From Siniperca chuatsi (taxonomy: Eukaryota > Chordata > Actinopteri > Centrarchiformes > Sinipercidae), in contig NC_058063.1 of the NCBI RefSeq assembly GCF_020085105.1, forward strand, positions 16,601,262-16,665,261: a DNA stretch of 64,000 bases, written 5' to 3'. Shown here piece after piece: positions 13,001 through 24,222 of this stretch; the stretch's first letter is position 1; the number at the start of each line of letters is the position of its first letter. The notes beneath the pieces are model-generated. The model searched no databases and had not been told where the DNA came from. It worked only from the letters and a program-made list of their open reading frames with translations. Made by a program: the position numbers and the translations under genes.

Positions 13001-15877
13001 CTTATGTTGTTCCATGTCTGCTGCATGTGGAAATACGCAAGTGCATGCTAACAAGTTCACCATATCAACCTGATAGTCTGTCAGTGTTGTGTTTTAAAGA
13101 TTGTTTCTGCTGTGCAAGTGGTCAGTTATTGCAAGATACCTGTGTTTTGAGTCTTTATAACTTTTTATGCCTGGTACTTCAGGTTACACATTTCTGAAAT
13201 CTAGATTAAAATCACCCAATTTAGGAAGACGTGGATGTGAAAATTAAGTCTATAAGAAGATGTAAAACTTATTTCTGTGGGTGTCAGCTGATTTAAACTG
13301 TGGAGTGTTCAGCCCCCACCACAGCTCCTGCTCTCCTTCTAGGTGGATGCTCTGGTATCGCCCATGGTTGGCCATGATCCTCTCTCTACCCGTGTTGGAA
13401 ACACTTTGTCCAAGATGGTTGGATCCCAGCTGACTGCAGGATTTAGAAAGGAAGCAGGAGAAGAAACGCTGCCTGGTGACACAGTCCTGGTGGAGGGCTT
13501 GCCTGGACTTCCATCTAATGCAGTGTTCTTCCTCAACCTCGTTCCCTGGGATGATGACCAGGATGGAATTGCAGTCCAGGTGAGATAGTGGAGGAGTGCT
13601 TGTTTCACTTGTGTCTTACCTTCTTGTCTCCTTTACACCATATTATAGTATTTCCTATGTCTAGCCTTAAAAATCATTGTATTCTGACCTTTTCCAGGTT
13701 CTGAGACTGGGCATCAACACAATCCTAACTTCCTGTGAGAATAGAGGGTTTGGATCTGTTGCTCTCCCTGTGCTCGGGGCTGGGATTGCCCTGCATTTTC
13801 CTGACAGCGTGGTAGCCAGGGTTCTACTGGAGGAAGTTCATAAGTTTGACCTGAACCGAGACAGCAGAACACCATTGCTGGTCCACATCGTCATCCACCC
13901 CAGTGACGAAGAGTCTAGTGAGGTAATGGAAAATGCATTGTGCACAGACGTGTCCAAATATCTTGGCTGATGATAATGAGTGAAATTCATTTAGTGTGTC
14001 TTGGTACCGGCATTCAAAAATAACACTATTTTATAAACTCCAAATCTATTTATTCAAAATGATTACTGGCTTACATGTAAATCTCACAGTCAATTATTGC
14101 TGAAGTAATTAACCAGTATAATCAGTTGTATTTATAAACATCAGCTTACATTTTTTCTTTCTTAACTAGATGACTATATGCTGGAATTTGTATTAAACCA
14201 TATGCTTACTTGTCTCTGCAGGTGTTCACATCTGTCCAGGAAGCTTTCCAACTGAAAAGATTCACAAAAGATCTTCACCAACCAGACCAAGGTGGGTATA
14301 GATATTATATGACGGCAAATAATTGGAAATAAGTCCTATGGCAGCCATTTTTCATGTTTTTAAGTGCATTTGTTACTTATTTACTCTCAGATGTATTTGA
14401 TTTGGCTATACTGCAGTAAAGTGTAAATTGTCACCCAGCATCAAAAAAGTATTTGTTGCTTGCATGAATAACAATTTCTTTTCTGGAACAATTCAGGTGA
14501 TTTATTCTGTCAGTGTTATAAAATGTGACTGCTGTAATGACTAATTCATCATGTTATAGATAAATATGATATAGAACTTTTTTAATATTTCAATTTTTTG
14601 TTTCTTTTATTTTCAACCAAATTAGCCACTGATATTTCCCCTAGATATGAGCACGCTAATGCTGTCATTCAGGAGTGCTTCTTTATCTGAGCCTTTATCT
14701 GTTTCCCCAAAAAATTATAAAACTGCTCTTGAAAGCTAACAGCTAAAGAAAGCAAACAAGAAAAAGAAAATGTACTTAACAGAGTCATTCTTCTCTTCTA
14801 GTGTCAACTCCAAAGAGGATCGTCCTGCTGGGAAAAACTGGATCTGGGAAAAGCAACCTAGCTAACACCATATTGGGAGAGAAATTGTTTACCACAAACC
14901 ATTCTCCCAACTCTGGAACACGAAAATGTCAAGCAGAAACCAAATCTGTCATTGGAAGAAGCATCACTTTGATCGACACTCCTGGTTTCTTTGATGCAGA
15001 AAGGTCTGAGGAGGACATGAAGCCTGAGATAGTGAGCTGTATCACAGAGTGCGCCCCTGGGCCTCATGCTTTTCTCATTGTGCTTAAAGTGGAGAAATTC
15101 ACAGAGCAGGAGCAGGCTGTCATCACTAAAATATGCCAGTATTTCTCTGAAGATGCTCTAAAATTTGCTGTAATTGTCTTCACTCATGGTGACCAGCTCC
15201 CGAAAGGAATGAAAATTGAGGAGTTTGTCAGTCAGAATAAGAATCTGAGTGACCTGGTGAAGAAGTGCGGAGGCCGGTGCCATGTCATTGATAATAAATA
15301 CTGGAAGAACAAAGTGCAGAACAACTACAGGAGCAACCAGTTCCAGGTGGAGGACCTACTCAACACAATAGACAAGATGGTGATGGAAAACAATGGAGGC
15401 TACTATGTCAATAAGATGTTACAAGCAGTGGAGAAAGAAATACAGAGAGAGGAAGAGCACATAAGACAGACATCAGACAACATGCCAGTGGAAGAGATCA
15501 GGAAACAGGCTAAAACCAGAGTGTCTGAGAAGTTTCTGATCCAACTGGCAGGTACTGCAACAGGAGCATTGTTAGGAGCTTTTTTTGGTGTGGCAGAAAT
15601 GGTTGGATTAGTTATCAAAGCTCTGCAGAACGTTAAAACGTTAATGACACTCGCACAAAGAATTCCAGCACTAGGAGAAACATGCGCTGCTGCAGCAGCA
15701 GGAGGAGCAGAAGTAGCATTCGCTGCTGGAGTTGTGGCAGGTGTGACTGCAGCGGCAGCAGGAGCAGTAATAGGTGGTGGTATTGGACATGATGCAGCTG
15801 AGGGAGCAGAAACACCATGGGAGGCAGTAGAGATGGCAGCTAATGCTGTCATCAACAAAGGAAAAGCTACATTATAG
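10011..15877 (+). pseudogene. Macrodomain-GIMAP fusion gene, unit A, without exon 1 and frameshifted
   Basis: Six exons match exons 2-7 of the intact unit B gene, with the same splice sites and phases: 10011-10126, 10364-12153, 13343-13579, 13698-13922, 14222-14291 and 14802-15877. The start-codon exon (24223-24397 in B) has no counterpart here. In exon 3 a T-run near 11030 is one base shorter than in B, so the frame ends at TAA 11042-11044. A +1 and a -1 change in nearby G-runs follow, leaving a net one-base loss. Macrodomain 1 also lacks three residues (Gly-Pro-Val in B). Exons 4-7 stay open, including the complete AIG1 GTPase exon with GKTGSGKS and DTPGF. It is a probable pseudogene, although the last exons could be transcribed from another promoter. 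Confidence 0.8.
12154..13342. other. Intron 3 of unit A macrodomain-GIMAP gene
   Basis: Intron between the large exon and the macrodomain 2 exon. It contains a reversed family R repeat copy at about 12780-13190. No hidden exon was seen: nothing resembles WWE or PARP catalytic sequence. Confidence 0.55.
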
Positions 15878-15959
15878 CGATTATAGCCGAACTACAATGT
15901 ATCAAATGAAAATCTGAAATTGTGACACTGTGCTAGATTTGTAAACAAGCAACTGTTTG

Positions 15960-16163
15960 TATCGTAGAAAAGGTTTCAGTCGTAGTCATCTGGACACTGT
16001 TTTCAGAATCAAGACGTTTGGCTCCCATCCGGAAGTCATTCTCAATTGTGACTTCCGGATGGGAGCCAAACGCCTTGATTCTGAAAACAGTGTCCAGATG
16101 ACTACGACTGAAACCTTTTCTACGATAGAACACTCCTGGACGAATGAGGGACTACACCGTCTT
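15960..16163. mobile_element. Palindromic (snap-back) insertion with 13 bp target-site duplication
   Basis: Insertion present in unit A and absent at the matching site in unit B (near 32288-32300). It is flanked by direct repeats AAGCAACTGTTTG at 15947-15959 and 16164-16176. Positions 15960-16038 and 16049-16127 are 79 bp inverted arms with about one mismatch and a 10 bp loop, followed by a 36 bp tail. The 13 bp target duplication suggests insertion by LINE machinery. It lies 80 bp past the stop codon of the unit A GIMAP exon, so a transcript would carry a long hairpin. Confidence 0.8.
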
Positions 16164-17989
16164 AAGCAACTGTTTGCTAACAAGTTTGCCAATACTGTGT
16201 TCACAGATTGTTTCTGCTGCTCCTGTGGCAAAAAGTGGCCAAAAAATAAAAATCAATGAATGCAGGTTTAAAGCTTTGCTTAGCATTGACTGCTTGAGGG
16301 CAGCTGAACAAACTTAAAACATCGTTCACATATTATCATCGTTTAAAGCTAGGGTAGGTAACGTTGGAGAAACTAGCAAGAGACAGCTAGATTTTGAAAG
16401 TATCCATTAGCAATGATTGGATGGGCTTATTACAGGCCTGCGACACACGGATACCAGATATTTTTTCTTTTTCCATAGAACATTTGATTTATTGATTGCT
16501 GTTGGGATGTAAAGACAAATACATTACCTACCCTAGCTTTAAAGTTGTTATGTTATAGTTACCTATTTACACATCTAGCAGACACAGAGCAACATTAGCA
16601 TTTATTTAGAGTTGTGTTTCTGGCAACCTGGAAAATATTCACTCTCCTTTTTGTCTCCACCAACTCTGGAGGGAAAGATCTGCTCTGTTGGTGCTAAATG
16701 CTCCACTGTGTTCACCAGCTAGTCGCTAACTTTGTCTGTCTGCCGTTCGATGTTGAGCAAGTAGTGGACTACAGAGATTTTTGCAGAAAACAACAGCTGC
16801 CTGATGAGGGTAGAAACAAGGTTGATAAGAGTTTGCTGGCCAAAAAACCAAAACAATGAGCTGAAAGAGGTTAAAAAGGCTCCATAGAGTGGAAGGGAAC
16901 TGTAGGACAGGTGAAAATTCTATGTGGGTTTGACAACTTTCACAAAATGCATAGTGGATCCATTGTAAATACAAAAAAAAAAATGATTAGTGCAGCTTTA
17001 AAGGGAAGAATGTTTGGGTCAGTTACCTGAAAAAGGTGGAGGGATACTCATTTGTAAAATACTTGTAAATTATGTAGTAATCATTCTAATATAAGAACAG
17101 TGGGCTCCTGCAATCTTTATATATTGGTAATGTAAAGAGGAGAAGCATCAAGAGCAGTAGCAATGCTAGTATTTATGAGACCTTGAATTGAGATTTATCA
17201 TACAATGGATGTAGTTATGGGTGATTTTGTAATGTAAGACCTTTTCTGGTTACACAGGAGGTCAGAGGTCAAGTTACAGTGCTGATATGTATGGATAGGG
17301 TGTCTCAGTTAAAGCTGCATCTGAAAACTTGGATGTTTGTTGGGTATTTGATGACAAAGAACATTTTGTTGTGGATACACTGTACCTGAATCACAAAGTT
17401 ATTATTTAATTTAGCAGTCCCCAGCTTCGCTTTCACAGTTTAAGGATCAACACTGGTGTTTTCACTGATTTAGCTCAGGAGTTTAAATGGTTTTAGCCAT
17501 TTGTCCAAAATAAAGTTTATAATCAAATGTACAAGCCTTGAAATATTTAGCAGAATTTTCCTAAACCTTTGTTACAAGTTTTTGAATTTTCCTAGATGTT
17601 CCCTTAACAACTGGCCTAAATAGTGTCCAACCTCATAGACTTGAAAGACATTAACACACTTTCTTGATAATTGTGCAGAACTTGTGGGCTCCTTCGTGGA
17701 CTTTTTGAGCTTTTTATGCACACTTTCTTAGGTTCGCAATGCTACAGACTTTGCTTGAGGGAATTACCCACCATTAGTTCATAGTTGTTGTTTTTTTGTT
17801 GCTTTTGTACAACTTCACAATAAATAAAATACAGACTCCACATGAAGCTCATAGCCTTTGGCCATCCAGGGATGAATCAAGCTGCATTGAATTGAATCTA
17901 AATCTAAATGCTCCTTGTTTTCCAAGTATTTCAGAGAAAATGAATCTCAGCAACACTCAAGTATTTTTACAAAACTTGTTGTCAATAAA
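16164..17989. other. Start of unit B: MITE, family R repeat and TRIM upstream region
   Basis: Non-coding. It holds the unit B copies of the MITE (16342-16543) and the family R repeat (16544-16985), then sequence aligning with unit A 660-1900. Near 17935-17960 the sequence (TTTCAGAGAAAATGAATCTCAGCAACA) is the uninterrupted version of the site into which a LINE inserted in unit C. Confidence 0.6.
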
Positions 17990-18250
17990 ATGGCTGGCAA
18001 GCAACAACATCAGCTAGAGCAGCAACATGGAGTTGAGCTGGACCAGGATCAGTTCTGCTGTTCAGTATGTCTAGATCTGCCAAATGAACCAGTTACTATT
18101 AACTGTGGACACAGTTACTGCAGAAGCTGTATTGAAGATTGCTGGGACCAGAGAGAGGAGAAGGAAACGTACAGCTGCCCTCAGTGCAGGGAGACCTTCA
18201 GTCCAGATGGCAATTTCAGACATACTCTGGTCAGTCCTTACTATTATTGA
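17990..18250 (+). pseudogene. RING-only TRIM stub, unit B
   Basis: The ATG is in the same position as in the intact TRIM gene (MAGKQQHQ). An 86-residue frame encodes a complete C3HC4 RING finger: CSVC, then CGH, CRSC and CPQC. Just after the RING the sequence switches, at CAGATGGCAA, to DNA matching unit A about 5325 onward. A deletion has therefore removed the rest of exon 1 with its splice donor, and the B-box, coiled-coil and SPRY exons, and the frame ends in novel residues at TGA 18248-18250. RING domains of TRIMs recruit E2 enzymes, but without the coiled coil it should not dimerise. It is probably a dead remnant; a small RING-only protein remains possible because all zinc ligands are intact. 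Confidence 0.7.
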
Positions 18251-19561
18251 TGCTACGTTGTATTGTGAGATAATTAGAGTCTATTAAATAGGATACAATA
18301 ATTTCTACTAGACATTCCGACGACAGTACAAACTGGAGACACACTGTATAGTGGAGTATGCACATGGATAGTGAATGGCTTCGGACACAGCCAGTGTCTT
18401 TGTCAGGGGTCACAGTCAGCTACAGCCCAGCACTCCTGCAGCTAATGGAGATATACTGTGTTGCTCTGATGCTGCATGGTGAAGAACAGTGTCTGAAACC
18501 GTAGCAGGGTGCATGCTTGCCAACACAGGAGCGTGACATCTGCTCTTCCTTTCTCAGGTTACTCACCCTCCCTGTGCTGAGATATCCTCAGTTGCCTGTT
18601 TACACCTAAAACTAATACAGTCCTGTAATAAGTCCTACCTTCATGAACAGGTGTTGATTCAACTGTATGGTCAGTGTGGAGGCAGTAGTTTGTGGTGCTG
18701 TTGAGCTGTACTGTGTGATACTGAGAGGTGTTTCTATTATTTACGCAACCCTCGGTGATGTAAATAAATGGGTCTATTTGCATGTGTTTTGTTAAGTGCG
18801 TTTGCCCTTGTCGGTCACCGTACAATATACCTACGAAAGCCATGCATCCTTTGAGTGCCCTAGTTCTCTAGTTTGTGGTTGTAAAGTTCCATGAGGCTGT
18901 GATTATTCCTAGAGGTCATAATAGGTCATTTTATACAGTGAGGTCAAGTTTGTAGAAATATTCAAATACACCATTGTTAGGCGAAAATAACACATTTATA
19001 CTGCATGCAAAAAACTGCATGGGATTACAACATGGGGTGTTGTACATACTGTCACAAGACAGCAGCATTTTAGGGGTGATAGTTTTTGAAAAAAGGAGAG
19101 AATTAAGGAAATAAGGAAAGGCAAACTGGAATATAAAAGATAGGTAGAAGAGAAATGTTATAATAGCACGACCTTAATAAAATGTTAAGTAGAGAGGGTA
19201 AGAGGCAAAAATATAATGCTATTAATAACCCATCTTCAGTCAATGAGATCAGTGTTTTTTATAGCAGGTTTGGCATAACACATGATAGCTCTGAATGTGA
19301 CACTATATGCAGCAGGCTTCCAGTTTTCCCCCCCATTTAGGAGCTGCTGCAGCCAAACAAGGCATCAGGGCCTGATAGTTTGAAAGGAATAATGTTAAAG
19401 GACATTTAAAAGTTTAAATTTTAGCTCTTTGAAGCTTTCTCATATAGTTCCAATGCTTGATAGTACCTACAGCACCCCATATGTTTTCTTTTTATATTTT
19501 AGTCTTTTAACTTTTACTTTTAATACTATGAGAACCTAATTTTATTGCAGAGACTCTGGTC
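18251..19561. other. Spacer, unit B
   Basis: Aligns with unit A 5380-7080, with a stretch of A (about 6075-6600) missing or replaced around 18955-19040. No gene recognised. Confidence 0.5.
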
Positions 19562-19562
19562 A

Positions 19563-19614
<52 letters not shown>
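19562..19614. repeat. (TA)n microsatellite
   Basis: Nearly pure TA run of about 53 bp immediately before the inverted LINE 3' fragment. The orthologous tract in unit A (7086-7096) is much shorter. Confidence 0.95.
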
Positions 19615-19618
<4 letters not shown>

Positions 19619-19911
19619 TTGTCCTTCACCCTCCGCGGGTGGTCTCATCCTTCGAGCTCGGGTCCTCTACCAAAGGCCTGGGAGCTTGAGGGTTCTGCGC
19701 AGTATCTTTGCTGTTCCCAGTACTGCACTCTTCTGGACCGAGATGTCTGGTGTTCTTCCAGGGATCTGCTGTAGCCACTCCTCCAGTTTGGGGGTCACTG
19801 CCCCGAGTGCTCCGATGGGGCAGTGACGGGCACCACTGTTCTTCTCTGAGCCCTGAACCGTTGTGGTTGACGTGGCGATACCAACATCAGGAAAAAGGAA
19901 CATGAGATATA
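19615..19911 (-). mobile_element. Scrambled 3' fragment of the RLE-type LINE, inverted, unit B
   Basis: Positions 19615-19812 match the left end of the unit A minus-strand LINE with the same junction to the TA tract. Short pieces in both orientations follow (19813-19855 minus; 19858-19911 plus, matching 22407-22470). It is a collapsed remnant of a minus-strand copy that survives better in unit A. Confidence 0.7.
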
Positions 19912-20039
19912 TATATATATATCTCGCCCATTTCCGTCTTGTTCCAGTAGCCCATTTGTCGTCTCGATGCCCTGGTTCCCCAACACCTGACGCAGAACTT
20001 GTTTGGCCGGGCGACGTCTGAACCGGCATGTCAATCATT

Positions 20040-20198
20040 TCATCGTCTCTCATCATCATGAGGTAGGCAGCAGCGTGAAGGGTCTTGCCTAAGGACCCAC
20101 ACTGGATGATGGGTCATTGCACAATGCGTCCCGAGGGGGATTCGAACCCGGGTCCCCCGTGTGAAAGTCCTGAGACTTACCAATTGAGCTATCCAGCC
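20040..20198 (-). mobile_element. tRNA-derived SINE head and short body
   Basis: On the minus strand 20198-20131 reads as a tRNA-like sequence with an A-box-like TAGCTCAATTGG and a B box GGTTCGAATCC. The ends do not pair into an acceptor stem, so it is not a functional tRNA. It lies between the inverted LINE remnant and the plus-strand LINE. Confidence 0.7.
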
Positions 20199-20199
20199 A

Positions 20200-22751
20200 C
20201 TGCAGAGGCGGAGAGAGGTGCAATAAGAAAGCAAGTACCCAAGAAGTACAACCAGATGCCCATACCTGAAGCACTCGAAACTGCCAAACAAAGGCTCCAA
20301 GCCCTGGCCAGCCGCCTAAAGAGATACACGAGAGATAATGAAGCCAGAAGAATAAACCGGCTGTTCGCAACTTAACCTGCGAAAGTGTACGCTCAATGGC
20401 AGGGTAATAACAGCAGAGCAGACCCACCAAGGCTGGAAACGGAGCAGTACTGGAAAAGTATATGGGAAAGGGAGGCATCACACAACAGCGATGCACAGTG
20501 GCTGGCAGCCCTGAGAAAGGACCACAGCAACCTCCCTGAACAGAATCCAGTCACCATCACAGCGGCAGACATCCAAGAAAGAGTCTCAGGTATGAAGAAC
20601 TGGACAGCACCGGGCCCTGACAGGATCCACACCTACTGGCTAAAGAAGCTCACTGCACTCCACGAGCGCCTAGCAGCACAAATGAACCAGCTGCTAAGAG
20701 ATGGGACGCACCCTGAATGGCTTACCGAAGGGCGCACAAAGGGTACAGTCCCATCCAACTATCGGCCAATAACCTGTCTCTCCACAACATGGAAGCTCAT
20801 GTCAGGCATCATTGCGGCTAAGATAAGTGGACACATGGATCAATACATGAGCAAAGCACAGAAGGGCATTGGCAGAGGAACCAGAGGAGCCAAACACCAA
20901 CTCCTGGTTGACAGAACAGTCACCCAAGACTGCAGAGCCCGACACACCAACCTGTGCACTGCCTGGATTGATTACAAGAAAGCATATGACTCAATGCCGC
21001 ATTACATGGATCACTGAATGCTTAGAGATGTACAACATCAACAGGACTCTAAGGGACTTCATTGCGAACTCGATGAGGCTGTGGAAAACCACCCTTGAGG
21101 CCAATGGCAAGCCACTTGCACAAGTATCCATCAAATGTGGCATATACCAAGGAGATGCTCTGTCCCCACTGCTGTTCTGCATAGGTGTGAACCCCCTCAG
21201 CCAAATAATCAACAAGACTGGCTATGGATACCGACTCAGGAACGGGGCCACCATCAGTCACCTCCTCTACATGGATGACATCAAGCTATACGCTAAGAGC
21301 GAGCGGGACATCGACTCACTGATCCACACCACCAGGATCTACAGCTCTGACATTGGGATGTCATTCGGGCTTGAGAAGTGCAGTCGAATGGTGACAAAGA
21401 GAGGGAAGGTAGTCCACACAGAAGGGGTCTCACTCCCAGAAGGAACAATAGCAGACATTGAGGATGGTTACAAATACCTTGGAATACCACAGGCAAATGG
21501 CAACCTCGAAGAGGCAACAAGGAAGACGGCAACGGCCAAATACCTTCAACGAGTAAGGCAAGTCCTAAGAAGTCAGCTCAATGGCAAGAACAAAGCCCAG
21601 GCAATAAACAGCTACGCCCTGCCAGTGATCAGATACCCTGCAGGAATAATAAGGTGGCCAAAGGAGGAGATACAGACCACAGACGTTAAGACGCCAAAGC
21701 TCCTCACCATGTATGGAGGGTTCCATCCCAAATCCAGCACCCTGAGACTGTACGCTAGCCGTAAGGAAGGCGGCCGTGGACTAGTGAGTGTGAGAGCCAC
21801 TATCCAGGATGAAACATCCAAGATCCACAAGTACATCCAAGATAAGGCCCCAACAGATGACGTGCTCAGGGAATGTCTCAGGCAATGGGGAACAGAGGAA
21901 GACGTGCTGGAGGAAGGACCATCATGGGAGGACAAACCCCTACATGGGATGTACCACCGAACATAACTGAAGTGGCTGATATCAAGAAGTCCTACCAATG
22001 GCTAGAGCGGGCTGGATTGAAGGACAGCACAGAGGCACTCATCATGGCTGCACAGGAGCAGGCCCTGAGCACCAGAGCAATAGAGGCCCAGATCTACCGC
22101 ACCAGACAAGACCCAAGGTGTAGGCTGTGCAAAGAGGCCCCTGAGACAATCCAGCACATAACTGCAGGGTGTAAGATGCTGGCAGGAAAAGCATACATGG
22201 AGCGCCATAACCAAGTAGCTGGCATAGTGTACAGGAACATCTGCATGGAGTATGGACTGGAAACCCCGAGGTCAAAGTGGGAAACACCTCCAAAGGTGGT
22301 AGAGAATGACCGAGCCAAGATCCTGTGGGACTTCCAGATCCAGACTGACAGAATGGTAATGGCGAACCAGCCTGACATCGTGGTGGTTGACAAACAACAG
22401 AGGAAAGCCGTTGTGGTTGATGTGGCGATACCAAGCGATGGCAACATCAGGAAAAAGGAACATGAGAAACTAGAGAAGTACCAAGGGCTCAGAGAAGAGC
22501 TGGAGAAGGCCTGGAAGGTGAAGGCAACAGTGGTGCCCGTGGTCATTGGAGCACTCGGGGCAGTGACCCCAAACTGGAGGAGTGGCTACAGCAGATCCCT
22601 GGAAGAACACCAGACATCTCGGTCCAGAAGAGCGCAGTACTGGGAACAGCAAAAATACTGCATGAGAACCCTCAAGCTCCCAGGCCTCTGGTAGAGGACC
22701 CGAGCTCGAAGGATGAGACCACCCGCGGGGGGTGAAGGACAAAGTTTTTTT
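20200..22751 (+). mobile_element. RLE-type LINE (R2/R4, Rex6/Dong-like), unit B
   Basis: Plus-strand non-LTR retrotransposon. The N-terminal part (20230-21010) leads into reverse transcriptase blocks (NYRPITCLSTTWK; KKAYDS; GDALSPLLF; YMDD at about 21270), then a C-terminal zinc knuckle (CRLC) and a PD-(D/E)XK-like endonuclease block (PDIVVVD). A stop codon near 20372 and frameshifts near 21000 and 21960 break the single frame, so it is inactive. The 3' end runs into T(n) and then (TA)n at 22751-22772. Elements of this group often favour microsatellite targets (established for the group), which fits the flanks; the exact family is an estimate. Confidence 0.85.
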
Positions 22752-23785
22752 ATATATATATATATATATATTATAATAAGAGATATAATAAGAGATTTCC
22801 TTTCCAGCAGGCCACAGAAGGTCTACACAAATGGGTGTGACTTTTCCTTTCTTACTTTCTGTTTATACCAATGAACGTTATGCATGATAGAAACTATGTT
22901 TTAGACAAATATGCAAGTGATATGGCCTTTTGTATAAGGCTGATGTAACTGGAGAGGTGCCAAACATGAACCATGTGACTGCTCTCCGTGCTAGGTGACA
23001 GCAAAGTGCATTGAAGGTTAGCTGCTCTGTAACAGGACTTTGGCACTCAACCCGTCATAATTAATGCGTCAGCCAGGTGAAACTTGAGATAACATCAAGT
23101 ACTTAGGAATATTCTTAGACATTAAACTTTGTGTCTATGTTACATTTCTAAGAAATATATGCAACGTATCCTTCTTTAATACTTCATAAAACAAGCTTAA
23201 CTTTGTTTAATCACCTTGATACTTCATAACTTTTTCTAATTTCATCATAACTGCTTTTGAAGTGATGACACGTTTCAGACGTGCACTGCAGAACATTAAG
23301 CATTACTTCTGTTTGGGGTCTCAGAGACCCCAGCTGTAAAACATGGTCAAATACAATGGACTGTTATATGCTGACAGTACTTTTTACACAGCACTACCCC
23401 TCCAAAATCCCAACGTATTTGGATTTCTGTTATTGGACTTTTATAAGTGTTTGTTCATAAGAGGTGCAACAGGCCGTTGCTGGTGTATAATAAACCCAAA
23501 CACAAGTAACATCAGGATAACATACTGTACATTTCTATGTCTGTGAAATACTTTTTGGCAAACATTTGTTCATGCACAGCCCATACAGTAACACAAGACA
23601 ATTATTTCTTTATTTGGTGTAATAACAATGCTTTATGGTGATTTCCGTATTTTGTCATCTTCATCAGATTTGTATGTCCAGTCTGTGGCAAAGGGAAGAT
23701 TTACCACTTCAATACTTATCCACATATTGTGTTTTCATAAGGTCAAAATAAAAGAAAAAAAAGTTGGTTCATTTTGCAACTACCC

Positions 23786-23852
<67 letters not shown>

Positions 23853-24222
23853 TTCTTTTACACATAGGCTACAGCAGTGGGGTCTGTCAACAAAACACAA
23901 GGATTAGGGTTTTTTTTTCTTAAATTGTGTGTATCATCTTTTATTACTTGCAGTAATCATCCTTTCGGTGTTGGTTTAATGTTTGCTGCCAGGCCATAAA
24001 ACAATTAGCTAGAATATAATAATGTTTTCTCTTCTATTTTAGGGTTTACAGTAATGAAACGCTGCATGGCATCTCCCTGTCACCATGGTCATTTTGGACT
24101 TCCTCACATGGGGCGCAGTTAGTCCAGCAGGATCAGATGGGCGACACTGTAAACACACTGCGCTCTTCACATTGGACACACCAGATATTTGGCTTTATTC
24201 GTCTCTCCACAAGAGCTAAACG
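22752..24222. other. Upstream region of the macrodomain-GIMAP gene, unit B
   Basis: Contains the (TA)n tract at 22751-22772 and the (ATT)n tract at 23787-23851. The ~220 bp before the ATG (from about 24040) is likely 5' UTR/promoter. I saw no confident TATA box. This whole segment is absent from unit A. Confidence 0.5.
23787..23851. repeat. (ATT)n microsatellite
   Basis: About 21 uninterrupted ATT repeats. A long isoleucine-run reading frame here is an artefact of the repeat. Confidence 0.95.

Larger units (their letters stand above)
1..16339 (+). repeat. Tandem duplication unit A
   Basis: First copy of a ~16 kb unit repeated head to tail. Position 1 corresponds to 16340 and 32438, and long stretches are near identical (for example 10011-12153 with 26193-28364, and 14802-15877 with 31144-32216). 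It holds a decayed TRIM gene, a LINE on the minus strand, and a macrodomain-GIMAP gene lacking its first exon. The unit may start upstream of the window. Confidence 0.9.

Noticed and set aside
14801-15877. Free-standing GIMAP gene starting at a GTG codon
   Set aside because: There is no ATG. The GTG overlaps the splice acceptor TTCTCTTCTAG and the phase fits the preceding macrodomain exon, so this is an internal last exon.
15957-16259. 100-residue reading frame, and its near-identical partner on the other strand
   Set aside because: Both frames come from the two arms of the palindromic insertion and have no homology to a family I recognise.
20131-20198. tRNA gene on the minus strand
   Set aside because: A and B boxes are present, but the acceptor stem does not pair and SINE sequence follows; it is a SINE head.
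23628-23867. Reading frame with a long isoleucine run
   Set aside because: Product of the (ATT)n microsatellite.
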